Shown: piece after piece, positions 32,170 to 42,622 of the stretch | Layout of the letters: each line of letters begins with the position of its first letter | How positions within the stretch are numbered: the first letter of the stretch is position 1 | Origin: Burkholderiales bacterium PBB3 | GTDB taxonomy: Bacteria; Pseudomonadota; Gammaproteobacteria; Burkholderiales; Burkholderiaceae_C | DNA length: 64,000 nt | Assembly (NCBI GenBank): GCA_002256115.1 | Contig: NKIK01000001.1 | Coordinates: 186,001-250,000 of the forward strand | Reading direction: 5' to 3' | Notes under the pieces: model-generated | The model's database searches: none | What the model was told of the DNA's origin: nothing | What the model saw: only the letters and a program-made list of their open reading frames with translations | Translations under genes and position numbers: made by a program

Positions 32170-32249
32170 AGAATGGGGGTCTGCGCGGGATTGTAGACAA
32201 GCCCAAGAGCACTACTTTCATTCCCGTCTGTCATCCCCATTTGAGTCCC

Positions 32250-32723
32250 ATGGCTAAAAAACCTGCTATCAATACCCGCATTGCCGACAACAAAAAGGCA
32301 GCGTTCAATTATTTCTTCGAAGAGCGCTTTGAGGCGGGCTTGGTGCTGGAAGGCTGGGAAGTAAAGTCTCTGCGCGAAGGCAAGGTGCAATTGACCGACG
32401 GCTACGTGGTGATTCGCGGTGGCGAGTTGTTCATCATTGGCTTACAGATCAATCCGCTGCATACCGCGTCGAGCCATGTGAACCCTGACAACGTGCGAAC
32501 CAAAAAACTGCTGATGCACAAGGAGCAGATTCAGCGTCTGATTGCCAAGGTGGAGCAAAAAGGCTACACGCTGGTGCCCATCAATTTGCATTGGAAAGAA
32601 GGCAAAGTGAAGTGCGAGATTGCGCTGGCCAAGGGCAAGGCGGAGCACGACAAGCGCGATACCGTGAAAGAGCGTGAGGGTAAGCGCGAAGTCGAGCGGG
32701 CCATGAAGGTGCACCGCAGTTAA
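32250..32723 (+). CDS. smpB: SsrA-binding protein SmpB
   Basis: 157 residues. It binds tmRNA and brings it to stalled ribosomes. Motifs: [34 protein letters not shown], and the basic C-terminal tail [13 protein letters not shown] that enters the decoding centre. The ATG at 32250 is preferred over a TTG at 32241. Confidence 0.96.
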   Translation: MAKKPAINTRIADNKKAAFNYFFEERFEAGLVLEGWEVKSLREGKVQLTDGYVVIRGGELFIIGLQINPLHTASSHVNPDNVRTKKLLMHKEQIQRLIAKVEQKGYTLVPINLHWKEGKVKCEIALAKGKAEHDKRDTVKEREGKREVERAMKVHRS

Positions 32724-32759
32724 CTTTCGTTGGCATGCCCACTGGCGTGGTTAAGCGCT

Positions 32760-33893
32760 TTACGTCAGATCTTTGAGCGGGTGAGCGCCTGTGGGCCAAG
32801 GGCTCACGAAGAACGGATCGACCATTTCCGGTGTTACTTGCTCAATGCCAGCCGGATTCCAGCGGGGTTGGTGGTCTTTGTCAACCGCCAGGGCACGGAT
32901 GCCCTCTACCGTTTCGCTGCTGGTACCTGATCGGTCCAGGTGCGCGGTGTAAAAACAATGCTGTACCAGATCACGCTCCATGCGCAGGTCCTCAGCCAGC
33001 GTCATGCTCCGGGCCCTGCGCACTTGCTCCAGCACCACGTGGAGCATGAGCGGGCTGCGGTGGCGCAGTGTTTTGGCGGCACTCCGGCTTGCTTCGGTGT
33101 CCGCCTTGTCCAGATGGGCCAATATCTCGGGAATGGTGGCTCGCGTGAATGCGGCCTCCATTTCAGTGCTCAATTCGGCTGTAGAGACCATGGATAGTGC
33201 GGGAGAAGCTATTAATTTTATAGCAACCCACTTCTCCAACTCTCCCGCTGAGGTTTGAGCTTGCAGCTCGGCCCAGAGCGTGCTTAGCTCAGTGGACGGT
33301 ACGCACACGTCTGCCAACGACCATGCCACGGCCTGCTCTGCATTGATCACATCACCCGTTAGCGCCAGGTACTCGCCCACGTGCCCAGGGCAACGGCTCA
33401 AGAAGTAGCCACCACCCACGTCGGGGAACAGGCCTATCCCGGTTTCCGGCATCGCCATCTTGGTTTTCTCGGTGACGATGCGCAGGCTGGCACCCTGGCT
33501 AATCCCCATGCCGCCGCCCATGACGATGCCGTCCATGAACGCGACGTAGGGCTTGGGATAGTGGTGGATCAGGTGGTTGAGCGTGTACTCGTCCGTGAAG
33601 AAGGTATCGAGGTCGGCATTGCCTTCCAACGCGGCCTGGTGAAAGAAGCGGATGTCGCCCCCAGCGCAAAACGCACCGAACAGGGCTTCAGGGCTACCCG
33701 GCTGTCCGGCCTTGTTACTTCCCCGTATTGCCACCGCAATCACCGCTGCGTCGTCTTTCCAAGCCTGCAGGGTGTCCAGCAGCGCCTGCACCATGGGCAG
33801 CGACAAGGCATTGAGTGCTTTGGGGCGGTTCAGGGTGATGCATCCAATGGAGCCGACTACTTCGGTGATCACGTCTGGACTATGGCGAATCAT
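32760..33893 (-). CDS. 3-hydroxyisobutyryl-CoA hydrolase-like protein (crotonase family)
   Basis: 377 residues. It is a crotonase-fold protein of HIBCH type, longer than enoyl-CoA hydratases. Oxyanion-hole segments are GAFCAGGDIRFF and GIVMGGGMGISQGASLRI, and the catalytic Glu/Asp lie in MPETGIGLFPDVGGGYFLSR. It would act in valine breakdown. ATG 33893 has AAGGAC six bases upstream and overlaps the EamA gene stop. Residues 223-236 (VAIKLIASPALSMV) are encoded by element copy 5, in a helical linker before the C-terminal domain, and the frame stays open. Confidence 0.9.
   Translation of the reverse strand: MIRHSPDVITEVVGSIGCITLNRPKALNALSLPMVQALLDTLQAWKDDAAVIAVAIRGSNKAGQPGSPEALFGAFCAGGDIRFFHQAALEGNADLDTFFTDEYTLNHLIHHYPKPYVAFMDGIVMGGGMGISQGASLRIVTEKTKMAMPETGIGLFPDVGGGYFLSRCPGHVGEYLALTGDVINAEQAVAWSLADVCVPSTELSTLWAELQAQTSAGELEKWVAIKLIASPALSMVSTAELSTEMEAAFTRATIPEILAHLDKADTEASRSAAKTLRHRSPLMLHVVLEQVRRARSMTLAEDLRMERDLVQHCFYTAHLDRSGTSSETVEGIRALAVDKDHQPRWNPAGIEQVTPEMVDPFFVSPWPTGAHPLKDLT
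33172..33224 (+). repeat. Interspersed element, copy 5 (inside hydrolase gene)
   Basis: Plus-strand copy within a minus-strand gene. The core is slightly changed (GGATAGTGCGGGAGAAGCT) and the tail GCTATTAATTTTATAGC is a near-perfect hairpin. Read antisense it encodes AIKLIASPALSM, nearly the same peptide as in the DUF934 gene. Confidence 0.85.
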
Positions 33894-34771
33894 GGTGTTG
33901 TCCTTCTTTGTAATAAACCCAGCCATTCGTTGACGACCAGGGCACCGATGACCAGGCTGCCGCCCAGCAATACAGAGGTTTGTGGGGTCTCGCCAGCACC
34001 AGCCCACGCCAGGGCGATGCCAAATAGGACTTCCAGCAGGGCCAGCAACGCGATCTCGGGGGCCTTGAGCACACGAGCGCACATGACGGACAGCACGCAG
34101 GGAATCGCCAGTTGGAAGAGCCCCAGGAAAGCCAAAAGGCCGATATCGTGCGGCGTGGCTTGAAACGGGAATGCCAGAGGCAAGGCGAGCAGGCTACTGA
34201 GCACCGCACCCAGCAACACGGCTGGCACCAGATCCACATCGTGTCCTTCCGCATGGGCGCGCTGGGTCACCGTCCAGTGCGTGGCCCCAGCCAGCGGCAC
34301 GCACAAAGCCACCAGCGAACCTAGCCACTGGTCAGACGACAACTGCTCTGCGTACATCACCACAATGCCAACGCCAGCCGCGGCTATGGCCGCCCACGTG
34401 CGCGATGCAATGCGGTGGCCAAGAAAGACGCGGGCGATCAAAGCGGTGAGCAACGGCCCCAGGGCCATGGTGACCAACACATTGGAGACGGAGGTGAGCG
34501 TCAGCGCGACCATGAAGGCGGTGAACATCACACACCAGCACAAGCCCGACAGCCAAAGCAGTGGGCCACCCTGCCGAATATCTGACCACACCTTGCGCCC
34601 CTGCCAAACAGGCAGGATCACCAGCAAGGAAAGCACGGTGAAGAAGGATCGCCAGAAGGTCACCTCGAAGCTACGCGCAGCATCCAGGTGGCGCGTAACC
34701 ACACCGGCGGTAGACCACATCAGGGTCACCACCAGCATCAGAACTACGGCTTTGGAGTGGCTGAGCTTCAT
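33890..34771 (-). CDS. EamA/DMT family transporter
   Basis: About 293 residues with ten hydrophobic segments and two EamA halves (first half VVLMLVVTLMWSTAGVVTRHL, second half starting near VPLAGATHWTVTQRA). Such proteins export amino acids or other metabolites. ATG 34771 is chosen; a TTG at 34804 would add 11 polar residues. Coupled to the hydrolase gene by a four-base overlap. Confidence 0.88.
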   Translation of the reverse strand: MKLSHSKAVVLMLVVTLMWSTAGVVTRHLDAARSFEVTFWRSFFTVLSLLVILPVWQGRKVWSDIRQGGPLLWLSGLCWCVMFTAFMVALTLTSVSNVLVTMALGPLLTALIARVFLGHRIASRTWAAIAAAGVGIVVMYAEQLSSDQWLGSLVALCVPLAGATHWTVTQRAHAEGHDVDLVPAVLLGAVLSSLLALPLAFPFQATPHDIGLLAFLGLFQLAIPCVLSVMCARVLKAPEIALLALLEVLFGIALAWAGAGETPQTSVLLGGSLVIGALVVNEWLGLLQRRTTP

Positions 34772-34810
34772 ACACAGGGCGTCATTGGTGCGCGTGTCTG
34801 CCAATCAGGG

Positions 34811-34890
34811 ATACCGTGGAGCCGGCTTTGCCGGTCCACTGGTATCGCCCCCTGCGGGGGGAAGGCGGCAAAAAGCCGCCACGGGGGTGA
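34811..34890. repeat. GC-rich intergenic repeat with three hairpins
   Basis: Between typA and the EamA gene: GCCGGCTTTGCCGGT, CCCCCTGCGGGGGG and GGCGGCAAAAAGCCGCC, followed by ACGGGGGTGA. Loosely related to the block at 16221-16292. It may also stop typA transcription, though there is no T-run. Confidence 0.5.
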
Positions 34891-34895
34891 GCCGA

Positions 34896-36719
34896 TTACC
34901 TTCCCGCGCGCTTGCGGTCGCTTTCGGACAGGTGGCGCTTGCGCAAACGGATGGACTTGGGCGTGATTTCGACCAGCTCGTCGTCCTCAATGAATTCCAC
35001 ACCGTATTCCAGCGTGCATTCAATCGGCGGCGTGATCTTGATCGCGTCTTCCTTGCCGGACACGCGGAAGTTGGTCAGCTGCTTGGTACGTGTCGCGTTC
35101 ACGACCAGATCGTTGTCACGGCTGTGGATACCCACAATCATGCCTTCGTACACAGGGTCGTTCGGCTTCACGAACATGCGGCCGCGGTCGTCCAGCTTGC
35201 CCAGGGCGTAAGTGAAAATTTCACCGGCGTCCATGGAGATCAGCACGCCATTTTTACGGCCACCGATGTCACCCTTGTGCGGCTCGTAGCTGTCAAAGAT
35301 GTTGGAGATCAGGCCGGAACCACGGGTCAAGTTCAGGAATTCGTTGCTGAAACCGATCAGGCCACGGGCAGGGATACGGTATTCCAGGCGGACACGTCCA
35401 CGGCCGTCCGGCTCCATGTTCACCAGCTCGCCCTTACGCTCGCCCAGGGCTTGCATCACGCCACCTTGATGTTGCTCTTCCACGTCGGCAGTCACCAACT
35501 CGATAGGTTCGTGCTTCTCGCCGTTCACATCGCGGAACACGACGCGGGGCTTGGATACCGCCATCTCGTAGCCTTCGCGGCGCATGTTTTCCAGCAAAAT
35601 CGTCAAGTGCAATTCACCGCGACCCATGACTTCGAAGATACCTTCTTCGTCGGTCTCGCTCACGCGCAGAGCCACATTGTGTTGCAGCTCTTTTTGCAAA
35701 CGGTCCCAGATTTGGCGGCTGGTCACGTACTTGCCTTCACGGCCAGCCAGCGGGCTGGTGTTCACGCAGAAGTTCATGGTCAGCGTAGGCTCATCGACCT
35801 TCAACATGGGCAGAGGTGCCGGGGTGACAGGGTCGGTAATCGTGACGCCAATGCCGATATCGGCAATACCGTTGATCAATACGATTTCGCCAGGGCCGGC
35901 TTCGGTGGCCTGCACACGCTCTAGACCTTGGAATGTCAAAACCTGGTTGACACGGCCTTTGACGGGTTTGCCATCCGGGCCTTCCATCACGACCACATCC
36001 ATCATGGGCTTGATCGTGCCCTGGCTGATACGACCCACGCCGATACGACCCACGAAGGTTGAAAAATCGAGTGCGGAAATTTGCAATTGCAGCGGGGCAG
36101 CGGGGTCACCCTTTTGCGCTGGCACATGGCTCAAAATCGTGTTGAAGAGGGCTGACATGTCAGGCCCCCACTGTTCGCCCTGCTCGCCCTCTTCCATGGA
36201 GGACCAGCCATTGATACCCGAGGCGTACACCACGGGGAAGTCCAACTGCTCATCGGTCGCACCGAGTTTGTCGAACAAATCAAAAGCGGCGTTGACAACA
36301 AAGTCAGGACGCGCACCGGGCTTGTCCACTTTGTTCACGACCAGGATTGGCTTCAAACCCAGGGCCAAAGCCTTTTTGGTCACGAAACGCGTCTGGGGCA
36401 TGGGGCCTTCTTGCGCATCAATCAGCAACACCACGCCGTCCACCATGGACAGAGCACGTTCCACTTCGCCGCCGAAGTCGGCGTGTCCGGGGGTGTCGAC
36501 GATGTTGATGTGCGTGCCTTCCCAGGTCACGGCACAGTTCTTGGCCAGAATCGTGATACCACGCTCTTTTTCAATCGCGTTGTTGTCCATCACCGTGTCG
36601 ACGACTTTTTCGTGTTCGGCAAAGGTGCCCGACTGGCGCAGCAGTTGGTCCACCATGGTGGTCTTGCCATGATCGACGTGGGCGATGATGGCGATATTGC
36701 GGATTTGTTTATGGCTCAT
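34896..36719 (-). CDS. typA: Ribosome-associated GTPase TypA/BipA
   Basis: 607 residues. Translation-factor GTPase: G1 AHVDHGKTTMVDQLL, G3 DTPGHADF, G4 NKVDKPGA. EF-G-like domains III and V and the BipA-specific C-terminal domain ending with basic residues follow. It helps 50S assembly and adaptation to cold or stress. It is the last gene of the rimP-led series, 19 bases after truB. Confidence 0.97.
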   Translation of the reverse strand: MSHKQIRNIAIIAHVDHGKTTMVDQLLRQSGTFAEHEKVVDTVMDNNAIEKERGITILAKNCAVTWEGTHINIVDTPGHADFGGEVERALSMVDGVVLLIDAQEGPMPQTRFVTKKALALGLKPILVVNKVDKPGARPDFVVNAAFDLFDKLGATDEQLDFPVVYASGINGWSSMEEGEQGEQWGPDMSALFNTILSHVPAQKGDPAAPLQLQISALDFSTFVGRIGVGRISQGTIKPMMDVVVMEGPDGKPVKGRVNQVLTFQGLERVQATEAGPGEIVLINGIADIGIGVTITDPVTPAPLPMLKVDEPTLTMNFCVNTSPLAGREGKYVTSRQIWDRLQKELQHNVALRVSETDEEGIFEVMGRGELHLTILLENMRREGYEMAVSKPRVVFRDVNGEKHEPIELVTADVEEQHQGGVMQALGERKGELVNMEPDGRGRVRLEYRIPARGLIGFSNEFLNLTRGSGLISNIFDSYEPHKGDIGGRKNGVLISMDAGEIFTYALGKLDDRGRMFVKPNDPVYEGMIVGIHSRDNDLVVNATRTKQLTNFRVSGKEDAIKITPPIECTLEYGVEFIEDDELVEITPKSIRLRKRHLSESDRKRAGR

Positions 36720-36738
36720 AGTTCACTTTCTGCTAATT

Positions 36739-37695
36739 TCAATTCTGCTGCTGTTCCTGCGATGCACTCACCTCCAGGGGGCTCAAAAGCCGCCCGGGTA
36801 TCAGTTCACCGGCCTTTACATGGCCGGTACCCAGCAGAGCCATGGGCTCTGCGGCATACACCGCCACCTCGTCTGCGTCCGGCCAATCGCCGCGTCTGCG
36901 CATCCCACTCAAAAAACGTCCTGCATTCTCTCGGTCCAGTGTGACAACGCTGTGCCCTGGCAACAGCGCATCCACCGGCAACAAGCATGCCATGCGCTGG
37001 TCTTCGGTCATCGCTTCAAGCGCTTCCAGCGTCACGCACTGGGCTTCCACAAAATTACCGGTCTTGACGCGCCTAAGCGCTGTCAAATGCGCACCACATC
37101 CCAGTGCCTCCCCCAGGTCTTCACCCAGCGTTCGGATATAGGTGCCCTTGCTGCACGTTGCTATAAACTTAATAGCTGCTCCCGCACTATCCAAGGTGCT
37201 TTCGAGCACTTTTAGCTCATAAATTGTCACATCCCGCGCACTGCGCTCGACCTCAATCCCGGCCCGCGCATATTCGTAGAGCGCCTTGCCATCCTTCTTC
37301 AAGGCACTGTGCATGGGTGGCACCTGCCGTATCGGCCCGGTCAAACCTGCCACCGCATGGTCCAGCTGCTCTTGCGTTACCTGCACCGGGCGGGTGGCAA
37401 TCACTTCACCCTCTGCATCACCCGTACTCGTCTTGATGCCCAACCGTGCGACCGCTTCATAAGACTTATCCGCCTCCAGGTGCATCTGGCTGAATTTGGT
37501 CGCTGCGCCAAAACACAGCGGTAGAACACCCGTGGCCAGCGGGTCCAGCGTGCCGGTATGGCCCGCTTTTTCTGCCCGCAGCAGCCACTTGGCTTTCTGC
37601 AAAGCCTGATTACTAGACCAGCCTATTGGCTTGTCTAGTAGTAGCACCCCATGCACGGGGCGCCTGGCAACCCGTGCACGTGGCGCATCACCCAT
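36739..37695 (-). CDS. truB: tRNA pseudouridine(55) synthase TruB
   Basis: 318 residues. The catalytic Asp is in GHTGTLDPLATGVLPLCFG. The N-terminal HGVLLLDKPIGWSSNQ and the conserved CSKGTYIRTLGEDLG and CGAHLTALRR segments are present. Element copy 6 lies inside the gene: residues 168-179 are LDSAGAAIKFIA, running straight into CSKGTYIRTL where homologues have an ordinary beta-strand. ATG 37695 follows the rbfA stop by one base, with GAGG six bases upstream. Confidence 0.95.
   Translation of the reverse strand: MGDAPRARVARRPVHGVLLLDKPIGWSSNQALQKAKWLLRAEKAGHTGTLDPLATGVLPLCFGAATKFSQMHLEADKSYEAVARLGIKTSTGDAEGEVIATRPVQVTQEQLDHAVAGLTGPIRQVPPMHSALKKDGKALYEYARAGIEVERSARDVTIYELKVLESTLDSAGAAIKFIATCSKGTYIRTLGEDLGEALGCGAHLTALRRVKTGNFVEAQCVTLEALEAMTEDQRMACLLPVDALLPGHSVVTLDRENAGRFLSGMRRRGDWPDADEVAVYAAEPMALLGTGHVKAGELIPGRLLSPLEVSASQEQQQN
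37160..37215 (-). repeat. Interspersed element, copy 6 (inside truB)
   Basis: Same strand as truB. Core GGATAGTGCGGGAGCAGCT with tail GCTATTAAGTTTATAGC. It encodes LDSAGAAIKFIA, the same frame as copy 8 in cysI. The upstream arm (GTGCTCGAAAGCACC) differs from the intergenic copies and forms its own small hairpin. Confidence 0.86.
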
Positions 37696-37696
37696 G

Positions 37697-38071
37697 TCAG
37701 TCCTCGTTCTTAGAGCGTGAAGCCACCGCCTGCGCAATCAGCGCATTCATGTCGGCGGCTTTCTCGGTGGTACGGTCGAACTGGAAATGCAAGGTTGGCA
37801 CGGTGTGAATGTGCAAGCGCTTGAACAAACCGGAGCGCAGAAAACCTGCGGCCTGGTTCAATCCCGCTTCACAGGCCACCGGGTCGCCCACCAGCAAACT
37901 GAAAAACACCTTGGCGTGCGCGTAATCCGGCGTTACTTCGACGGCCTGAATCGTCACCATCCCCACCCGCGGGTCTTTCAACTCGCGCGCGATCAACTCC
38001 GTCAGATCCCGCTGGATCTGATCGGCCACGCGAAAGCCGCGGTTCGGGGTGGATGACTTTTTACGTACCAT
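37697..38071 (-). CDS. rbfA: 30S ribosome-binding factor RbfA
   Basis: 124 residues. KH-like fold: [33 protein letters not shown] and [11 protein letters not shown]. It matures the 16S rRNA 5' end and 30S subunit. Located between infB and truB as in most Proteobacteria. Confidence 0.96.
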   Translation of the reverse strand: MVRKKSSTPNRGFRVADQIQRDLTELIARELKDPRVGMVTIQAVEVTPDYAHAKVFFSLLVGDPVACEAGLNQAAGFLRSGLFKRLHIHTVPTLHFQFDRTTEKAADMNALIAQAVASRSKNED

Positions 38072-38096
38072 TGATTCGTGCTTGTCTCAGTGCCAA

Positions 38097-40973
38097 TTAC
38101 AGGGTACGGGCGATCTCGCGGATCTCGAAGAATTCCAATTGGTCGCCCACGGCGATGTCGTTGTAGTTCTTGAGCTTGATACCGCACTCAAAGCCTTCCT
38201 TGACTTCGCGCACGTCGTCTTTGACACGTTTGAGCGAGTCCAGCTCGCCGGTGTAAACCACCACGTTCTCGCGCAACAGGCGGAAGCGTGCCGTGCGGTT
38301 GACCATACCCGAGGTAACCATACAACCTGCAACCGTACCGATTTTGGAGGCCACAAACACGGTGCGAATCTCGGCCGTACCGATGATTTCTTCCTTCTTG
38401 TCCGGCGTCAACATGCCCGACATAGCCAGCTTCAAATCGTCCACGGCGTCGTAAATGATGTCGTAGTAGCGAATGTCCACGCCATTGTTTTCGGCCAGCT
38501 TGCGGGCACCGGCATCGGCACGTACATTGAAGCCGATGACCACAGCCTTGGCTGCAATCGCCAGATTTATGTCGGATTCGCTGATCGCACCCACAGCGGC
38601 GTAAACCATCTGTACCTTAACTTCGTCGTTGGAGAGCTTCTGCAGCGACTGGGCCAGTGCTTCTTGCGAGCCTTGTACATCGGCCTTGACGATGATCGGA
38701 ACCATCTTGACTTCGCCCGCATTGATGTCGGTAAACATGTTTTCCAACTTGGCGGCTTGTTGCTTGGCCAACTTGGTGTTGCGGAACTTGCCGGCACGGT
38801 AGGTGGCAATTTCACGGGCGCGGCGCTCATCGGCCATCATCATGAACTCATCACCCGCTTGTGGGACTTCGGTCAAACCCTGAATCTCGACCGGAATCGA
38901 GGGGCCTGCCGTTTTAATGCTCTTGCCGTTCTCATCCAACATGGCGCGTACACGGCCAAAGGTCTGACCCGCCAGCACAACGTCACCAGTTTTGAGCGTA
39001 CCGGACTGCACCAGAATGGTCGCAACCGGTCCACGGCCCTTGTCCAAGCGGGCTTCAATGACGAGACCCTTGGCCATGGCGTCCACTGGCGCGCGCAGCT
39101 CCAGCACTTCGGCTTGCAACAGCACTTGCTCCAGCAGCTCATCAATACCCTGGCCGGTCTTGGCAGACACGGCTACGAAAGGCGAGTTACCACCAAATTC
39201 TTCAGGAATAACTTCCTCCACCACCAGCTCGTTCTTCACGCGCTCAGGGTTGGAATCCGGCTTGTCGATCTTGTTGATCGCAACCACGATAGGAACGCCC
39301 GCCGCCTTGGCGTGCTTGATGGCTTCCTTGGTTTGGGGCATGACGCCGTCGTCGGCTGCCACCACCAGAATCACGATGTCGGTTGCATTGGCACCGCGGG
39401 CACGCATGGCCGAGAAGGCCTCGTGACCGGGCGTATCCAGGAAGGACACCATGCCGCGCGGTGTTTCCACGTGGTAGGCACCAATGTGCTGGGTAATGCC
39501 ACCGGCTTCGCCCGATGCCACCTTGGCGCGGCGGATGTAATCCAGCAAAGAAGTTTTACCGTGGTCCACGTGGCCCATGACGGTCACCACAGGGGCACGT
39601 GGCAGGAACTCAGCGTGTTGTTGTTGCACTTCATCGTCGGTAAACGCTTCAGCGTCGTCTAACGCAGCCACGACAGCCTTGTGTCCCATTTCTTCCACGA
39701 CGATCATCGCGGTGTCCTGGTCCAAGGGCTGGTTGATGGTGACCATCTGGCCCAGTTTCATCAAATGCTTGATGACCTCAGACGCCTTGACAGCCATCTT
39801 GTGGGCCAATTCGGCCACGGTAATGGTTTCAGGCACATGGACTTCCAACACGCGTGCTTCCACAGGCGCGGACATGGTCTGCTGGTCGTGGTGGCGATCA
39901 TTGCTGCCACGGCGGCCACGGGGGCCACTGCGCCAGTTGGTTGAACGACCAGCACCCGCACCGGTGTCGCCACGAGTTTTGAGTTCTTTCTTCTTGGCCG
40001 GGTCGCCTGCCCAGCTGCTAGACAGCTTGGCGGATTTGACTTCTTTGCCTACACCGGCACCCGCAGCGCCTGCAGTAGCACCTGCAGCAGGCTTGGCCGT
40101 CGTGGAACCCGCTGCCGGTTTGTGCAAGGTGCCTTTGATGGCTTTGGGGTCCGCGACCGGAGCCTTCACGGGCTCGGGCTTGTGGGCCACCAAGACCTTC
40201 TTGGGCGTTGCCATCATCGAGCGAATCGCGGCAGCTTCTGCCTCGGCCTTGCGGCGGCGGTCACCCAAATCAGCAGCGCGCGCCACTTCTTCGGCTGCTT
40301 TGGCTTTCGAGGCTTCTGCAGCCTTTTGGCGATCCGCTTCGACTTGGCGTGCGGAATCGGCTTCCGCGGCTTTAGCGGCAACAGCCTTAGCGTCATCGAC
40401 AACGGCGGCAGATGCTGGGGCTTCAGCGGCCTTTTGCTTGGCGAGGGCTTCCGCAGCGGCGGCTTTTTCAGCAGCTTCGCGCTCTTTGGCTTCCTGGTCT
40501 TCGCGTTCTTTACGGCGTTGCGCCAGCTCTTCTTCTTGGCGGCGAATGAACTCTGCCTGATGGCGCGCTTCTTCTTCGCGTCGCGCCAATTCTGCGTTGT
40601 CGATCAATGGCGCAGACGATTCCGCGACCACCGTTTCTGACTCACCGTGTTCGCTCACTCCATCTGTACCGTCGTCGCGCCGCACAAAAGTACGCTTCTT
40701 GCGCACCTCTACCTGGATCGTACGGGCCTTGCCCGTTGCATCCGCTTGCTTGATTTCCGTGGTCTGTTTTTTGACCAAGGTAATCTTTTTGCGCTCCAGG
40801 CTGGCAGTGCCATGGCTGTTTTGCAAATAGCCTAGCAAGCTGTGCTTGTCGCTGTCCGTCAGGACATCGGCTGCAGAGGATTTGGGCACCCCGGCCGACT
40901 TCAGCTGCTCAAGCAGGGTATCGGTAGATTTTTTGAGTTCGTTGGCAAACTCGGCGACAGTCGTACTGGACAT
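38097..40973 (-). CDS. infB: Translation initiation factor IF-2
   Basis: 958 residues. The N-terminal IF2_N domain ([15 protein letters not shown]) is followed by a long Ala/Glu/Lys coiled region (about residues 130-330), a second IF2_N ([20 protein letters not shown]), the G domain with [30 protein letters not shown] and NKIDKP, and the C-terminal domains ending [10 protein letters not shown]. It positions initiator tRNA on the 30S subunit. The leader between nusA and infB (40974-41054) contains a GC-rich hairpin but no clear Shine-Dalgarno motif. Confidence 0.97.
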   Translation of the reverse strand: MSSTTVAEFANELKKSTDTLLEQLKSAGVPKSSAADVLTDSDKHSLLGYLQNSHGTASLERKKITLVKKQTTEIKQADATGKARTIQVEVRKKRTFVRRDDGTDGVSEHGESETVVAESSAPLIDNAELARREEEARHQAEFIRRQEEELAQRRKEREDQEAKEREAAEKAAAAEALAKQKAAEAPASAAVVDDAKAVAAKAAEADSARQVEADRQKAAEASKAKAAEEVARAADLGDRRRKAEAEAAAIRSMMATPKKVLVAHKPEPVKAPVADPKAIKGTLHKPAAGSTTAKPAAGATAGAAGAGVGKEVKSAKLSSSWAGDPAKKKELKTRGDTGAGAGRSTNWRSGPRGRRGSNDRHHDQQTMSAPVEARVLEVHVPETITVAELAHKMAVKASEVIKHLMKLGQMVTINQPLDQDTAMIVVEEMGHKAVVAALDDAEAFTDDEVQQQHAEFLPRAPVVTVMGHVDHGKTSLLDYIRRAKVASGEAGGITQHIGAYHVETPRGMVSFLDTPGHEAFSAMRARGANATDIVILVVAADDGVMPQTKEAIKHAKAAGVPIVVAINKIDKPDSNPERVKNELVVEEVIPEEFGGNSPFVAVSAKTGQGIDELLEQVLLQAEVLELRAPVDAMAKGLVIEARLDKGRGPVATILVQSGTLKTGDVVLAGQTFGRVRAMLDENGKSIKTAGPSIPVEIQGLTEVPQAGDEFMMMADERRAREIATYRAGKFRNTKLAKQQAAKLENMFTDINAGEVKMVPIIVKADVQGSQEALAQSLQKLSNDEVKVQMVYAAVGAISESDINLAIAAKAVVIGFNVRADAGARKLAENNGVDIRYYDIIYDAVDDLKLAMSGMLTPDKKEEIIGTAEIRTVFVASKIGTVAGCMVTSGMVNRTARFRLLRENVVVYTGELDSLKRVKDDVREVKEGFECGIKLKNYNDIAVGDQLEFFEIREIARTL

Positions 40974-41054
40974 TTGTTGTGTAACCTTTGGCGTCGGTAG
41001 AAGCAGCCCCGCGGGCTGGTTCCACCTTTACTTAAACTTGTTGTGTCATAACCA

Positions 41055-42551
41055 TTACTCTTGAGAAGCAGCTTCATTGGTAAACCAATGTTCGCGTGCC
41101 TTCATGATCAGGGTCTTGGCGTCGTCCGCAGACTGGCCAGTGATATCGGTGAGCTCGTCGACCGCGAGGTCAGCCAACTCGTCCCGGGTATGCACACCGC
41201 CATCAGCCAACTTGCCAATCAGTTCGGGGGTCAAACCTTCGAGGTCGCGCAGGTCTTGGGAGACTTCATCCACGCTTTCTTCATGGGCGATTTCCATCGT
41301 CAACAAAGCGTCTTTAGCGCGATTGCGCAGCTCGTTGACGGTGTCTTCGTCAAAGCTCTCAATTTCCAGCATTTCCTGCAATGGCACGTAGGCCACTTCT
41401 TCCAGGCTGGTGAAGCCTTCGGCAATCAAAATGTCGGCAATTTCCTCGTCCACGTCGAGCTTTTCCATGAACAGCTTGCGACCGGAGTCGGTTTCCACAG
41501 CCAGCTTTTGCGCAGACTCTGCCGCGTCCATGATGTTGATCTTCCAGCCGGTCAATTCAGCCGCCAGACGGACGTTTTGTCCGCCACGGCCAATGGCAAT
41601 TGCCAGATTTTCATCGTCCACCACCACATCCATCGCATGGCGCTCTTCATCCACTACGATGGACGACACATTGGCCGGAGCCAAAGCACCGATGACGAAC
41701 TGGGCTGGGTCTTCGCTCCACAGCACGATGTCAACACGTTCACCCGCCAACTCGTTGGTCACACCGTTGACACGGGTACCACGCACACCGACACAGGTGC
41801 CGATGGGGTCCACGCGTTTGTCGTGAGACAACACAGCAATCTTGGCGCGAGAACCCGGGTCACGGGCGCAGGACTTGATCTCCAGCAGGCCTTGCTCGAT
41901 CTCAGGCACTTCCTGGCGGAAGAGTTCAATCATGAACTCTGGTGCAGAGCGTGACAGCACGATCGGGGCACCGCGCAAGGTCAAATCCACTTCCATGATC
42001 ATGGCGCGAACGCGGTCACCGGTACGCAAGTTTTCCTTGGGAATCATCTCGCTGCGGCGCAGGCGGCCTTCCACGCGACCGGATTCGACAATGATGTCGC
42101 CCTTGTCCATGCGCTTGACGGTGCCCACAAAAATGTTGTCGCCGCGGGACATGAATTCGTTGAGCAACATTTCGCGCTCAGCGTCACGGATCTTTTGCAA
42201 GATCACCTGCTTGGCAGCCATGGCTCCAATGCGGCCAATCGGCACGGACTCTACCGATTCTTCGATGTATTCATCGACTTCGATATCGGCGATCTGCTCT
42301 TTAGCTTCAAACAACAGAATTTCCTGGTCAGGCAATTGCAGGCCCGCTTCATCGGGAACCACGTGCCAGCGGCGGAAAGTTTCGTAGTTGCCGCTATCGC
42401 GGTCCAGAGCCACGCGGATATCCACTTCGCCGGGGTACAGCTTTTTGGTCGCTTGGGCCAGGGCGGCCTCTACGGCGCCCAACACCACGTCGCGTTCGAC
42501 GTTTTTCTCACGGGAAATTGCCTCTACCAGCATCAAAAGTTCGCGATTCAT
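41055..42551 (-). CDS. nusA: Transcription termination/antitermination factor NusA
   Basis: 498 residues, the long form: N-terminal RNA polymerase-binding domain ([18 protein letters not shown]), S1 domain with [14 protein letters not shown], two KH domains ([29 protein letters not shown]), and two C-terminal acidic helical repeats. It modulates pausing and termination, and in other bacteria controls its own operon. The 70-base gap to rimP contains repeated AAAACC runs. Confidence 0.97.
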   Translation of the reverse strand: MNRELLMLVEAISREKNVERDVVLGAVEAALAQATKKLYPGEVDIRVALDRDSGNYETFRRWHVVPDEAGLQLPDQEILLFEAKEQIADIEVDEYIEESVESVPIGRIGAMAAKQVILQKIRDAEREMLLNEFMSRGDNIFVGTVKRMDKGDIIVESGRVEGRLRRSEMIPKENLRTGDRVRAMIMEVDLTLRGAPIVLSRSAPEFMIELFRQEVPEIEQGLLEIKSCARDPGSRAKIAVLSHDKRVDPIGTCVGVRGTRVNGVTNELAGERVDIVLWSEDPAQFVIGALAPANVSSIVVDEERHAMDVVVDDENLAIAIGRGGQNVRLAAELTGWKINIMDAAESAQKLAVETDSGRKLFMEKLDVDEEIADILIAEGFTSLEEVAYVPLQEMLEIESFDEDTVNELRNRAKDALLTMEIAHEESVDEVSQDLRDLEGLTPELIGKLADGGVHTRDELADLAVDELTDITGQSADDAKTLIMKAREHWFTNEAASQE

Positions 42552-42622
42552 GCCATGACTCTCCTGAACACTCTATTCAATGAAACCTAAAACCAAAACC
42601 AAAACCGAAATTCAAAACCAGC

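Noticed and set aside
32737-32760. Possible terminator after smpB
   Set aside because: Only short imperfect pairing and no T-run.
34281-35924. A 547-codon open frame on the plus strand
   Set aside because: Antisense shadow of typA and the EamA gene.
38049-39662. A 537-codon open frame on the plus strand
   Set aside because: Antisense shadow of infB.
40974-41054. Riboswitch or protein-binding leader before infB
   Set aside because: There is a small GC hairpin and a TTGTTGTGT direct repeat, but nothing that matches a known RNA class; the gap is too short to judge.
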